37,818 bases of DNA from a bacterium (GCA_024226235.1 JAAELW010000379.1:1-37818), one strand, 5' to 3'. Positions 16,730 to 25,406 are shown, numbered from the stretch's first letter. The notes: generated from the sequence alone by a model not told the origin. Translations and numbers: made by a program.

Positions 16730-17218
16730 TCAGAAGTGGATCAACTCTACTTCGAAGCGTGCCAGGTCGACGATGCCGATCGCATTCCGACCCTCCAGCA
16801 TTCCAGCACACTCGCCCGGGTTGAAGTGCAGGGTGCCGTCCTGTTGCCATTGTTCAGAGGTCCGATGGGTGTGGCCGTGGAGGGCAAGAGTCCCCGAGCG
16901 GAGCTCCAGGCGGGCGAGATCCCGTGGGTCGTGGACCACCACGATGTCACGTTCGTGCCAGCGAAAGCGAAGTGGAGGGTCGACGAGTCGGAAGCCCAGT
17001 TGCTCGGCGGTCTCGTCCAGGCTCGGTCGCTCCTGGTCGTTGTTGCCATAGACGCCCACCACTGGGCAGATCAACGGCGAGAGGGCGTGTAGCGTCTTCG
17101 CCTGGGTGATGTCGCCCGTATGCACCACACGGCTCACGCCGGCCGCGTTGAAGAGCTCGACGATGCGCGCCACGTTGCGCAGATGGTTGTGGGTATCGCT
17201 GACCACACCAATGCGCAT
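16730..17218 (-). CDS. YfcE/MJ0936-like metallophosphoesterase
   Basis: A 162-residue single-domain calcineurin-like phosphoesterase of usual length. Metal ligands are in order: SDTH (Asp8, His10), HTGD (Asp36), GNND (Asn59), VVHD (His96) and GHTH (His116, His118). The C-terminus has the FNPGE motif of the family. YfcE-like enzymes act on phosphodiesters in vitro with poorly known physiological substrates. The start is 9 nt after the PPOX stop; the coding end is followed by the 30-codon ORF. Confidence 0.92.
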   Translation of the reverse strand: MRIGVVSDTHNHLRNVARIVELFNAAGVSRVVHTGDITQAKTLHALSPLICPVVGVYGNNDQERPSLDETAEQLGFRLVDPPLRFRWHERDIVVVHDPRDLARLELRSGTLALHGHTHRTSEQWQQDGTLHFNPGECAGMLEGRNAIGIVDLARFEVELIHF

Positions 17219-17227
17219 TGAGTTCGG

Positions 17228-17905
17228 CTACTCCGGAGGAGGGATGGCTCCTCGACGGTACCCGGTCACGTAGGATGGCGCCTGCTGGGTCGGGGGATTC
17301 CGTTCATCGGGGATGGGTTTCCCAGCTTGCAGCTGCAGCGGAATGACACCAGCCCACACCGGCAGCGCCAGGTCGGCTTCTTCGTCGCTGGGTGGGCCCG
17401 TACGCATCTTCGCGGAAGCCTCTTCGATCGGGACCGCGAGAACGCGAGTGAACGCGACTTCATCCGGGCTCCCCGGCCTCACGTCCGCCGAGCGGCCAGG
17501 CGCCACCTGCTCGACCAGGGCTTCCAGGATTCGGGCCTTCTCCGCCCGATCGTCCACGCGGCGTGCGGTTCCGAACACCACGACCGAGCGGTAGTTCATT
17601 GAGTGATGGAGCGCAGAACGTGCCAGCACCACGCCGTCGAGGTGTGTGACCGTGACACAGACCGGAACGCCCTTGCGCAGTTCCCTCATCATGCGGCTGG
17701 CAGGGGATCCGTGGAGGTAGAGGACGTCGTCGATCCGTACGTAGGACGTGGGAATCACGAATGGCTGGCCCTTCACGACGAAGCCGACGTGGCCCACGAG
17801 GCCTTCGTCGAGAATGGCATGAACGGTGGGCCGGTCGTAGCAGCCCCTTTCGGGTGCGCGCTTCAGCGTGCTTCGGGGACCCGGAGGGTAGTTCGACTCA
17901 GTCAC
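17228..17905 (-). CDS. Pyridoxamine 5'-phosphate oxidase-like flavin-binding protein
   Basis: The first gene of the minus-strand operon, ~225 residues from GTG 17905. The core carries KRAPERGCYDRPTVHAILDEGLVGHVGFV, in pieces the N-terminus of the Pyridox_ox_2 family, then PFVIPTSYVRIDDVLYLHGS and ASRMMRELRKG, the flavin phosphate-binding region, and YRSVVVFGTARRV. Members bind FMN; some are nitroreductase-like or 5-nitroimidazole-resistance proteins. The frame is open upstream to an ATG at 17944, but those 13 codons run through an AT-rich region with operator-like dyads, so GTG 17905 (VTESNYPPGPR) is preferred. It lacks a clear ribosome-binding site, so translation may be leaderless; this is inference. 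Confidence 0.87.
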   Translation of the reverse strand: MTESNYPPGPRSTLKRAPERGCYDRPTVHAILDEGLVGHVGFVVKGQPFVIPTSYVRIDDVLYLHGSPASRMMRELRKGVPVCVTVTHLDGVVLARSALHHSMNYRSVVVFGTARRVDDRAEKARILEALVEQVAPGRSADVRPGSPDEVAFTRVLAVPIEEASAKMRTGPPSDEEADLALPVWAGVIPLQLQAGKPIPDERNPPTQQAPSYVTGYRRGAIPPPE

Positions 17906-17907
17906 TA

Positions 17908-17946
17908 TTTGTACCACTACAAAATGAAAAACATATTGTAACAATA
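17908..17946 (-). promoter_or_regulatory. AT-rich operator-like region with two dyads upstream of the PPOX operon
   Basis: This ~40-bp AT-rich island stands out in GC-rich DNA. It has a perfect dyad TTTGTA-CCAC-TACAAA (17908-17923) and a perfect odd palindrome TATTGT-A-ACAATA (17934-17946). The second contains TACAAT on the minus strand, a good -10 match. The half-sites resemble those of GntR- or TetR-type repressors, but no regulator gene is adjacent. It lies between the divergent PPOX and DUF885 genes and could serve both. Confidence 0.55.
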
Positions 17947-18059
17947 ATCTCGAGGGACACCACCAAGACCCCGAAGGAGACGTAAGCGGTCGCTCGGAAG
18001 CGAGCCCTGCGTGGCGTTGACCACCCCACCCCCCGTGCGACCCGCGTTATGGTTGAAGC

Positions 18060-19868
18060 ATGAGACGCGCCATTCGAGTCATTGCGTTCAGCCTGGTCGG
18101 GCTTCTGCTTGCGGCGACCCTGTTTCTCGCCAAGACCCTCTGGACGAAGCCCTTCTCGATCGACCATTTCTTTCTACGTGAGATGGTCTTGTTGGTCGTC
18201 GACCATCCGATGTTGCTCTCGTTTGCCCGGGTGCTCGAACCCTACGATCTCGACTACTACTCGGATGAACTCGAGGACTTCTCGCTGGAAGCGAGTCGCC
18301 GCGAAGCGCAGCGGGCGCAGCGTGCGCTCGACGGCCTGCGCGAGTTCACGCAGGACGATCTCGATCCGGGTCAACGGGTTTCCCACGACATCCTCGCCTG
18401 GTGGCTCGAGCATCGGATCGAGGGCGAGCGATTCCTGCAGCACGCCTACCCGGTAAACGCATTCGACGGCTTCCAGAGCTTCCTGCCCGATTTCATGGTC
18501 AACACGCACCAGGTAAACGATCTCGGCGACGCCCGGAACTACCTGGCACGCCTGGAAGCCATCCCGGCCGGTCTCGACCAGCTGACCGAGCGGGTCGAGA
18601 CCGCCGCGGCTGCGGGCATCCTTCCGCCCCGGTTCGTGTTGACCCGAGTACGTGAAGGCCTCGTCGAGCTGACCGAAACGGACGCTGCGCAAAGCCCCCT
18701 GGTCACGAAGTTGAAGACGCGCCTTCCCGAGCTCTCCGATGTTCCGGATCCTGACGTCTGGGTCGATCGCGCTCGTTCGGTCGTCAGCGAGAGCATCCAA
18801 CCGGCCTACGTCCGGATGGATGCAGCGCTTGCGCGCCTGGAGGCCGGAAGCAACGACGATGCCGGCGTATGGAAGCTTCCCGAGGGTGACGCCTACTACC
18901 GGTGGGCACTTCGCGGGCACACTTCGACATTGCTCACACCAGACGAGGTCCATCAACTCGGGCTTCGCGAGGTCGCGCGTATCCACGGCGAGATGAAGGA
19001 GGTGTTCGCCGAACGCGGCACGCCGACCGAGACCCCGATCGCGGCACTCCAAGCGCTGGCCCTGGAACCCACGCAACGCTATCCGGATACCGACGAGGGT
19101 CGTATTCGGATTCTGGCCGACTACCAGACGATCATCGACGACGTCTGGAACCGTCTGCCCAACTGGTTCAACACCCTTCCCCGGGCCCCGGTCGCGGTGG
19201 AGCGGGTGCCGAGTTTCCGCGAGAACGGCTCCGCTGGCGCCTACTACAATCCTCCTCCCCTCGATGGGTCGAAGCCCGGGATCTTTTACAAGAACCTGGC
19301 CAACGTGGAGGAGAGCCCGCGCTTCGGTATGCGCACCCTCGCGTTCCACGAGGCCGTGCCCGGCCATCACATGCAGATCGCATTGGCGATGGAGAATCCG
19401 GACCTGCCGCTCTTCCGCCGCTTCCTTCCGTTCACCGCATTCGTCGAGGGCTGGGCGCTGTATGCCGAGCGCCTGGCCTCGGAGGTCGGGCTGCTACCGA
19501 CGCCCGCCGATCATCTGGGCCAGCTGCAAGCCGAGAACTTCCGCGCCGTCCGGCTGGTGGTCGATACCGGCCTGCACGCCAAGCGTTGGAGTCGGGACGA
19601 AGCCATCGAGTACATGGTCGCGAAGACGGGGATTGCCCGCAGCGATGTGGTACGGGAGGTGGAACGCTATGTGGTCGCGCCGGGCCAGGCCTGTGCCTAC
19701 AAGATCGGCCAGCTGAAGCTGCTGGAGCTTCGCGCTCGCGCCAGGAAGGCCCAGGGCGACGCCTTCGATCTGAAGGCCTTCCACGATCTCGTGTTGGGCG
19801 GCGGCTCCAGGCCATTGGAGATCCTGGAGCAAGAGGTCGATGTCTGGATCGCGAACGCTGGGGAGTGA
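18060..19868 (+). CDS. DUF885-family zincin-like protein, membrane-anchored
   Basis: A 602-residue DUF885 protein. Residues about 5-25 form an N-terminal signal anchor. The long helical domain typical of the family follows. The signature HEAVPGHHMQ spans residues 430-437 and beyond, and FVEGWALYAE (Glu463) supplies a third zinc ligand, in the gluzincin style. The upstream SAGAYYNPP and GIFYKNL segments are conserved in the family. The C-terminal APGQACAYKIG motif, usual in DUF885, is present near the end. These are predicted M32/M3-related metallopeptidases or carboxypeptidases of unknown substrate, probably periplasmic here. It stands alone, convergent with the redox operon across a 79-nt gap holding a hairpin. 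Confidence 0.85.
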   Translation: MRRAIRVIAFSLVGLLLAATLFLAKTLWTKPFSIDHFFLREMVLLVVDHPMLLSFARVLEPYDLDYYSDELEDFSLEASRREAQRAQRALDGLREFTQDDLDPGQRVSHDILAWWLEHRIEGERFLQHAYPVNAFDGFQSFLPDFMVNTHQVNDLGDARNYLARLEAIPAGLDQLTERVETAAAAGILPPRFVLTRVREGLVELTETDAAQSPLVTKLKTRLPELSDVPDPDVWVDRARSVVSESIQPAYVRMDAALARLEAGSNDDAGVWKLPEGDAYYRWALRGHTSTLLTPDEVHQLGLREVARIHGEMKEVFAERGTPTETPIAALQALALEPTQRYPDTDEGRIRILADYQTIIDDVWNRLPNWFNTLPRAPVAVERVPSFRENGSAGAYYNPPPLDGSKPGIFYKNLANVEESPRFGMRTLAFHEAVPGHHMQIALAMENPDLPLFRRFLPFTAFVEGWALYAERLASEVGLLPTPADHLGQLQAENFRAVRLVVDTGLHAKRWSRDEAIEYMVAKTGIARSDVVREVERYVVAPGQACAYKIGQLKLLELRARARKAQGDAFDLKAFHDLVLGGGSRPLEILEQEVDVWIANAGE

Positions 19869-19916
19869 GAGCACATCGGCAATGCGGTTGAACGCCACGT
19901 AGTGGAAGCAGAGATC

Positions 19917-19949
19917 GAATCAGCCCTCCCTCCATACTCGGGCTGATTC
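19917..19949. terminator. 10-bp perfect hairpin between convergent DUF885 and molybdopterin oxidoreductase genes
   Basis: GAATCAGCCC and GGGCTGATTC form a perfect 10-bp stem around a 13-nt loop, overlapping the oxidoreductase stop (19948-19950) and lying about 50 nt after the DUF885 stop. It could end transcription from both sides. There is no T-tract on either strand, so the call is structural only. Confidence 0.55.
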
Positions 19950-22629
19950 AGCTGATGGTGCGCGGTGCGAACGACATCCGGTTGAGGTCGTTCTTGTACT
20001 CCGACTCTCCGGTCTTCTTGACGAAGGCGACCCCCAGCTTGAAGCGGTAGCGATTGCTGATGGGATCCGGCACTCGGGGCACCAGTGCGTTCGCCGCCGC
20101 CGTCTTGCGCAGGAAGTTCATGAACGTCACCCCCTTCTTGATCGCCGGAGTCACGACCGCCACCGCGGGGACGCGGGCCTCGGTCAGTTTGATCAGCCCC
20201 TTCTTCTGCAGCCCTGTGAAGCTGAGATCGGAGCCCTCGGCCACGAGGCCGCTACCCATTTGGACGGGCACTCGATCGCTGGTACAGAGCACCTCGTCAC
20301 CGCTCTCGATACCTCGCTCAGCGGCGTCTTCGGGATGGATCTCCAGGAAGTTGTCGGGCCAACGCTCCGTGATGTACGGGCGCCGCAGGACATCATCGAA
20401 GCCCGACTGCCAGATCTCGTTGATCCGACCGTTGGTGACCCAGAGTTCTTCTCCCTGCGGCCTGATGAAGTCGAAGAAGTCCCCGAAGATCTCCCACGGG
20501 CTCTTGATGAAGTTGGCTTTGCCGGTATGCGAATCGAATGCATACTGCGCCTTCGTCACCACTGTCGGGCCCTGCGGCGTCGGCACCGTCAACGTCGAGT
20601 CGTGCAGCCGCTTCGTGCCCACCAGTCCTTCGTATTCGTAGCGCACGGGCCCCTGGATGCCGTTGGTTCCGTACGCTGAGAGCAGGTCGTGGCCCTTCTT
20701 GCCGTCCTTCTTGGCCTTCCAGACGATCGGGTAGAAATCGGTTCGACCTCCTCGGCTGAAGCGGGCACTCTCCTCGAAGACCTCGTTCGAGTCCTTCCAC
20801 TCGTAGCCCTCGAAACCCATCTTCTGGGCGAACTGAGCCACCGCCCACCAGTCCGGCTTGGACTCACCCGGTGCATCGTAGAAGCCCTGGAAGACGCGCA
20901 TTCGCCGCTCGCCATTGGCCCGGGTGAAATCGTGCTCCCCCCAACCGGAGGCGGGCAGGACGATGTCGGAATATTCCGTCCCGATCGGCGCGACCGGGTA
21001 GATATCCGAGTTCACCACCATCATGCCGCCGTCATCGATGCGTTTCTTGAGCGCGGCTACGGCGCTCGAGACGTCCGTCGAGGTGATCTGGCTCGCCTGC
21101 TCGATCGTCATCCGTTTGAAGGCGTTGTCGAGATCGACCGAGCCCGCCATCGCCTGGATCCATGTGGTTCCGATCACCCAGGCGAAGCGCAGGTTGCCTT
21201 CCACCATCCAGCGGTCCAGATCGATGGGCCGCGTTCGCCCACCGTTCACCTTCTCCGGACTCTCGGCCCCCGGATGGCCACCGGCGGAGAGTTCGCCCCG
21301 CTGGTGGCCGCCGAAGCTCGAGATCATCTGGCCCGGGCGGTTGCCCGCGCCGCACACCAGCCCGAGGCACGCAAAGGACGTGCTGTTGGTGTAGTTGTTC
21401 GACCAGTAGTTGCCCTTCTCCAGCCCGAAGCTCGCCTTCGGACGCCTCTCGTTCACCGGCTTGGCGAGCATCTCGGCCGCCTTGAGGATCTTCTCCTTCG
21501 ACACCCCGGTGACCTTCGAAGCCGCGTCGAGTTCTGCCCACTTCTGGGAGAGGACCCACTTCTTGTAGTCATCGAAGTCCTTGACTCTGAACGTCCCCCA
21601 GGTGGTTTGCCACTGCGAGGGCGTGTTCTGCGTCCCTTGTCCGAAACTGGAGTCGGTGTCCCACTTGTTGTTCGTGTACTTCGCGATGAACTTGTCGTCC
21701 TCCCAGGCGTTCTCCAGGATGATCCGGATGATCGCCATGTGGAGGATCGTGTCCGTTCCGGGGAAGAGATCGAGCCAGAGGCCCCCGTTCTTCTCCGCGT
21801 AGGCCACGCCCGCGGTGGCGCGCGGCAATGCGTAGATGACCTTCTGTCTGCCCGAATCGATTGCCGGCTTGATGTACTCGTTGAAGATCATCGTCTTCGT
21901 TTCGTAGGGGTCCGTCCCCGAGCAGAAGAGCACCCGCGCCGAGCCCCAGTCGTCGTAGCTGGCCGAGAACTTGTCGATTCCGACATCCCGCAGGCCGATC
22001 GCGTCCCCGCCCGGGCCCGGCTGGTTGTGAGGCGAGTAGCAGGGCGTCTTGACGCTGCGGAATGCGAGCTTGGTGATTGCGTAGGTGTTCTCCCAGAACT
22101 CGTAGGAGAAGGTCTTCATGCCCCAGGCGTGTACGCCGAACTCATCCAGCACATACCTGGAGACCTGCGCCATGATCTCCGTGGCGTCGTCCCATGAGAT
22201 CCGCTCGAGCTTTCCGTTGACGCGCAGGCGCGGGTACTGGAGTCGGTCGCGCGTCGGAGTGTCGGGGTTGTAGCACTTCTGCGCGATGCAGCCGCCGCGG
22301 ATGGAGTGATCGCCGCCCTTGTTGATGTGCCTCATGCCGGGATCGGGCAGCACGATCACATGCTGCTTCTCCCCGTCTGCAGTCACGATGTTGTGCATGC
22401 TCGGGCTGATCCAATTTCCCGAGAGGGTCGGGGCGGGTATGTCCACTCCAAGCGCGTTCTCGCTGGCCTTTGCTCCGCCGTTCTCGTCCGATACGGGCCA
22501 GCGGAAAACCTTGTAGCCGCAGCCCGCGACACAGTAGTCGCAGCCCGTGGTGAAGACGTCCGCGTCGTTGGGCGGAAGGGGAACTGCGTCCTCACGGATG
22601 TATTTGTCTCCGTCGTGCTCGTTCGACAT
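19948..22629 (-). CDS. idrA: Arsenite-oxidase-family molybdopterin oxidoreductase, probable iodate reductase large subunit
   Basis: An 893-residue DMSO-reductase-superfamily protein of the AioA/IdrA type. The cluster motif C-x2-C-x3-C is Cys30, Cys33, Cys37 (CDYCVAGCGYKVFRW). The molybdopterin region includes HSIRGGC and SPHNQPGPGGD, and the C-terminal molydopterin-binding domain includes LEIHPEDAAERGIESGD. It has no signal peptide, as for AioA, which is exported with its Tat-Rieske partner. By eye, AioA's active-site His195 and His423 are kept as His201 and His442, but Glu203 is Asp209 and Arg419 is Ser438. The fourth cluster position may be Cys114 (RGGC) where AioA has Ser. The operon adds a Rieske subunit and a double dihaem peroxidase, the gene set of iodate reductase (IdrABP1P2). 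Arsenite oxidase or another AioA-like activity remains possible. Confidence 0.75.
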   Translation of the reverse strand: MSNEHDGDKYIREDAVPLPPNDADVFTTGCDYCVAGCGYKVFRWPVSDENGGAKASENALGVDIPAPTLSGNWISPSMHNIVTADGEKQHVIVLPDPGMRHINKGGDHSIRGGCIAQKCYNPDTPTRDRLQYPRLRVNGKLERISWDDATEIMAQVSRYVLDEFGVHAWGMKTFSYEFWENTYAITKLAFRSVKTPCYSPHNQPGPGGDAIGLRDVGIDKFSASYDDWGSARVLFCSGTDPYETKTMIFNEYIKPAIDSGRQKVIYALPRATAGVAYAEKNGGLWLDLFPGTDTILHMAIIRIILENAWEDDKFIAKYTNNKWDTDSSFGQGTQNTPSQWQTTWGTFRVKDFDDYKKWVLSQKWAELDAASKVTGVSKEKILKAAEMLAKPVNERRPKASFGLEKGNYWSNNYTNSTSFACLGLVCGAGNRPGQMISSFGGHQRGELSAGGHPGAESPEKVNGGRTRPIDLDRWMVEGNLRFAWVIGTTWIQAMAGSVDLDNAFKRMTIEQASQITSTDVSSAVAALKKRIDDGGMMVVNSDIYPVAPIGTEYSDIVLPASGWGEHDFTRANGERRMRVFQGFYDAPGESKPDWWAVAQFAQKMGFEGYEWKDSNEVFEESARFSRGGRTDFYPIVWKAKKDGKKGHDLLSAYGTNGIQGPVRYEYEGLVGTKRLHDSTLTVPTPQGPTVVTKAQYAFDSHTGKANFIKSPWEIFGDFFDFIRPQGEELWVTNGRINEIWQSGFDDVLRRPYITERWPDNFLEIHPEDAAERGIESGDEVLCTSDRVPVQMGSGLVAEGSDLSFTGLQKKGLIKLTEARVPAVAVVTPAIKKGVTFMNFLRKTAAANALVPRVPDPISNRYRFKLGVAFVKKTGESEYKNDLNRMSFAPRTIS

Positions 22630-22632
22630 TCC

Positions 22633-23202
22633 CTAATCCCTTTCCAAGACCGTGTTCCGGTCGAGGCCGTAGATGAGACCCATCACGGCTGTGGCGTAGA
22701 TCTCACCATTTTCGATCTCCAGCTTCACCTGCGGCAGCGTCTCGGTGCCATGCCCCGAGACCACCATGCCATGCTTGCGTAGATCGAAGGTGGTCAGATG
22801 CAGGGGACAGGGCCCCACCACTGCGTGCTCGCTGCGGTACTGACCCGATAGCGGCCCGCCCATATGCGTGCAGGTGCCGTTGAATGCGACGATCGAGTCG
22901 TCCACTCCGACGCCGCCGGCCGCTGCCCCGTCCAATTGGACCAGGAAGGAGTCGTAGGCGGCACCCTCCTCCGGATAGCTGAAGTGGATGGGCTCGTGTG
23001 CCTGGATGCCCTTCAGGCTGGCGATCCGCTTGCGCGGGTACTCGACCACCTTGAGGGCAGTTCCCTCCCTGAAAGAGATCCCGGCACAGCCTACGGCCAA
23101 CACGACCGTCGCGCTGGTCCCCGCCAGCAGGAAACTGCGGCGCGAGAGGCACGGGAGTGCCTTCATTGCGGGCTCGATCTTTTTGATGCTCTTCTCTGTC
23201 AT
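22633..23202 (-). CDS. idrB: Rieske [2Fe-2S] subunit, AioB/IdrB-like, Tat-exported
   Basis: A 189-residue protein. The N-terminus carries a twin-arginine motif SRRSFLLAG (Arg21-Arg22) followed by a hydrophobic stretch; a nearby Cys39 (VGC) could be a lipidation site. The Rieske ligands are Cys111/His113 (CTHMGGP) and Cys132/His135 (CPLH), followed by TFDLRKHGMVVSGHGTETLPQ, the unmistakable AioB/IdrB ending. Positions 116 (Gly) and 134 (Leu) replace the cysteines that form a disulfide in some AioB and bc1 Rieske proteins, so that bridge is absent, as in some arsenite oxidases. It accepts or gives electrons to the molybdenum subunit. Its ATG overlaps the upstream stop (TGATG), and idrA starts 3 nt after its stop. 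Confidence 0.9.
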   Translation of the reverse strand: MTEKSIKKIEPAMKALPCLSRRSFLLAGTSATVVLAVGCAGISFREGTALKVVEYPRKRIASLKGIQAHEPIHFSYPEEGAAYDSFLVQLDGAAAGGVGVDDSIVAFNGTCTHMGGPLSGQYRSEHAVVGPCPLHLTTFDLRKHGMVVSGHGTETLPQVKLEIENGEIYATAVMGLIYGLDRNTVLERD

Positions 23203-25406
23203 CAGTTCATTACCTCGTAGGGCGGAAGCTCGGGCGCGTCGACGAGGATTTCCTCACCGGAGAGGGTCTCCAGGAAGGTCAACAGATCCCCCTTCTCGTC
23301 ATCGGAGAGCCCGAGGGGTCTGAGCAGCGAACTCGTCACGGGCAAACCCTGCCCGCCACCTTCGTTGTAGAAATCGACAACTTCCTCGAGCGTGAAGAAG
23401 GCGCCGTTGTGCATGTAGGGCATCGTGTACTTGGTGTACCGGAGCGAAGGAGTCCGGAACTTGCCGATGTGCTCATCGCGCTTGCTCCGGTAGTAGAGAC
23501 CGAGGTCGGTCCGAGTCGTGCGATACAGCTCTTCCGATACTCCCTTGGCGTAGTTCTCGAAGCGCCAGGTGATCTGCCTCAGCGGATCTTCTTCGAAGAC
23601 CGGATTCTCCGGCACACCCAACCTGTGAAATCGCTCGTCGGAGAGGAGTGCGCCCGAGTGGCACTGCCAACAGCCGCCCTTGCCCTCGAAGATCGCCAGA
23701 CCACGCTTGGCGGCGTCGTTGATTGCGTCCCGATCCCCTCGCATGAAGTCGTCGAAGGGCGTGTCGGGCTGGATGATGGTTCGCTCGAAGGCCGCGATGG
23801 CTTTCCATGCGTCCTCGATATGGGGCCGCGCGCCGAAGACGTCCTTGAAGCGCTTCACGTACTCGGGGATCTGCCGAAGCCGTTCCTCCACCATTTCGCT
23901 CTCGCCGTTACCGGTAGCGCCGCCCTTCGCGGCCGAAGGCGTCTGCTCCTCGAGTGAGGTGACCGACCCGGCCCAGAACAGCTTCTTGTAGAAAGCGGAG
24001 TTCACGATGGTCTGGGAGTTGCGCCAGTGGATGGTGCCCGGATAGCCGCGGGAGACGTCGTTGCCCTCGCCCCAGGCCAGGGTCGGATCGTGGCAGGTGG
24101 AGCAGGCCACGCTGGTATCGCCACCGAGCCGCGTGTCGAAGAACAAGAGCTTGCCCAATTCGACCTTGGCGTCGGTCTGGGGGTTGTCCGCCGGAATCGG
24201 AGCGGTCAGCGGAAGTGCCGCGAGCGGCTCCGTGGCGGCCGGCTCATCCAACTCGATCTCGGGGTGGATGAGATCGGCCAAGTCGCCGCCGGGCCTTCCC
24301 AGGGGCAAGATGCCGTACTCCGGCGAACTCGTCGGAATCTCGACCTCGGGCAGCTTGCCCGAAAGCCCCTCCTTCAAGAAGGTCACCAGGTCGGCTTGTT
24401 CGCTGGAACTGAGCTCGAGCCTGGGGAGACCCGAGTCCGGGCCACCGCCGCCATTGTAGAACGCCACCACGTCTTCCAACGTGGCCAGGGTTCCGTTGTG
24501 CATGTAGGGCGCGGTGCGGCCTACCTCCCGAAGGGTCGGCGTGACGAAGGCCCCGCGATCGGTCTCTTCCTTGGTGACTCCGAAGACGCCGGGGTCCGTC
24601 TTGAGATTCTCATAGTTGAGCAGGCCAAGGAACTTGTTCACGGCGCGCAGTGTGATGTGTCGAAGTGGATCACCCACCACATCGGGATGCTCGGCGAGGC
24701 CGTGTCCGTGCGGCTGCCAGTCGGTCAGCATCGGACCGTTGTGGCAGTTCGAACATCCGGCCTTGCCCGTGAAGAGCTCGAGCCCGTTTCCGGCTTGGGC
24801 CGAGAGGGCATTCTCGTCGCCCCCGAGATGACGATCCAGGGGCGCATCTCGGGTGACCAGCGTCTTCTGGAATTCCGCCACGGCCTTCAGCGTCTTGCCG
24901 AAGCTGGGCTCGCCTCCGTAGGCCTTGTCGAAGAGCGCTACGTACGCGGGTACCTGGGCCATGCGCTCCTGCAGGATGCGGCCATCGAGGTTGAGGATGT
25001 GGGTCTCGGTGATCTCGTTTCGCACCATGCTCGCCGGATCGTCACCGCCCATGTGCCCGTCCCAGAAATAGAAGCGGTTGTGGGTGGTGTTGAGCAGCGA
25101 CTTCGAGTTGCGAAAATGCAGCGAGCCCGGGTAGGCCTCCGCCAGCGGTTTGTCGTCGCCCCAGGCCTTGGTGGGGTCGTGACACGTCGCGCAGGAGATC
25201 GCGACGTTGCCCGAGAGGCGGACGTCGAAGAAGAGCTGTCGCCCCAGCTCCGCAGCCGCTTCGTTGACGCTCGGCGCCGGGGGCATGGGGGCCAGCTCCG
25301 TGCAGCTCGCCGTGCTCGCAATGGCGCTGCCCGGGAACCCCAGGGCCCAGATTGCCGCGGCCAGAGGGCCGGCCAGCATCAAGAGTAGAGACACTCGTCT
25401 CCGCAT
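23202..25406 (-). CDS. Tetrahaem protein of two fused dihaem cytochrome c peroxidase (MauG-like) domains, IdrP1-IdrP2-like
   Basis: A 734-residue secreted protein. The signal peptide runs to about residue 30 (GSAIA). Two full dihaem peroxidase domains follow in tandem. Domain 1 has haem motifs CATCH (72-76) and CSNCH (218-222); domain 2 has CSTCH (435-439) and CWQCH (579-583). Both share LFFD-x-RL, a YPG-x-(L/I)H-(F/W)-RNS segment and a PYMHNG loop near the C-terminus. Separately encoded IdrP1 and IdrP2, both dihaem peroxidases, accompany IdrAB in known iodate reducers, where they are proposed to handle hydrogen peroxide made during iodate reduction. Here they appear as one polypeptide linked by a Pro/Glu-rich stretch (about 352-410). 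GAGGAG lies 8 nt before its ATG. It is the first gene of the operon. Confidence 0.88.
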   Translation of the reverse strand: MRRRVSLLLMLAGPLAAAIWALGFPGSAIASTASCTELAPMPPAPSVNEAAAELGRQLFFDVRLSGNVAISCATCHDPTKAWGDDKPLAEAYPGSLHFRNSKSLLNTTHNRFYFWDGHMGGDDPASMVRNEITETHILNLDGRILQERMAQVPAYVALFDKAYGGEPSFGKTLKAVAEFQKTLVTRDAPLDRHLGGDENALSAQAGNGLELFTGKAGCSNCHNGPMLTDWQPHGHGLAEHPDVVGDPLRHITLRAVNKFLGLLNYENLKTDPGVFGVTKEETDRGAFVTPTLREVGRTAPYMHNGTLATLEDVVAFYNGGGGPDSGLPRLELSSSEQADLVTFLKEGLSGKLPEVEIPTSSPEYGILPLGRPGGDLADLIHPEIELDEPAATEPLAALPLTAPIPADNPQTDAKVELGKLLFFDTRLGGDTSVACSTCHDPTLAWGEGNDVSRGYPGTIHWRNSQTIVNSAFYKKLFWAGSVTSLEEQTPSAAKGGATGNGESEMVEERLRQIPEYVKRFKDVFGARPHIEDAWKAIAAFERTIIQPDTPFDDFMRGDRDAINDAAKRGLAIFEGKGGCWQCHSGALLSDERFHRLGVPENPVFEEDPLRQITWRFENYAKGVSEELYRTTRTDLGLYYRSKRDEHIGKFRTPSLRYTKYTMPYMHNGAFFTLEEVVDFYNEGGGQGLPVTSSLLRPLGLSDDEKGDLLTFLETLSGEEILVDAPELPPYEVMN

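Noticed and set aside
20689-22197. 502-codon open frame on the plus strand opposite the molybdopterin oxidoreductase
   Set aside because: It is a mirror frame of a strongly conserved enzyme with no motif of its own. The same applies to the long frames at 14877-16154, 18174-19370, 24027-25388, 27280-28374, 28672-29760 and 34767-36245.
19948-23202. Plain arsenite oxidase (aioBA)
   Set aside because: The fold family fits, but the attached double dihaem peroxidase and the apparent loss of AioA substrate residues favour an iodate-reductase-type system. Arsenite oxidase is kept only as an alternative.
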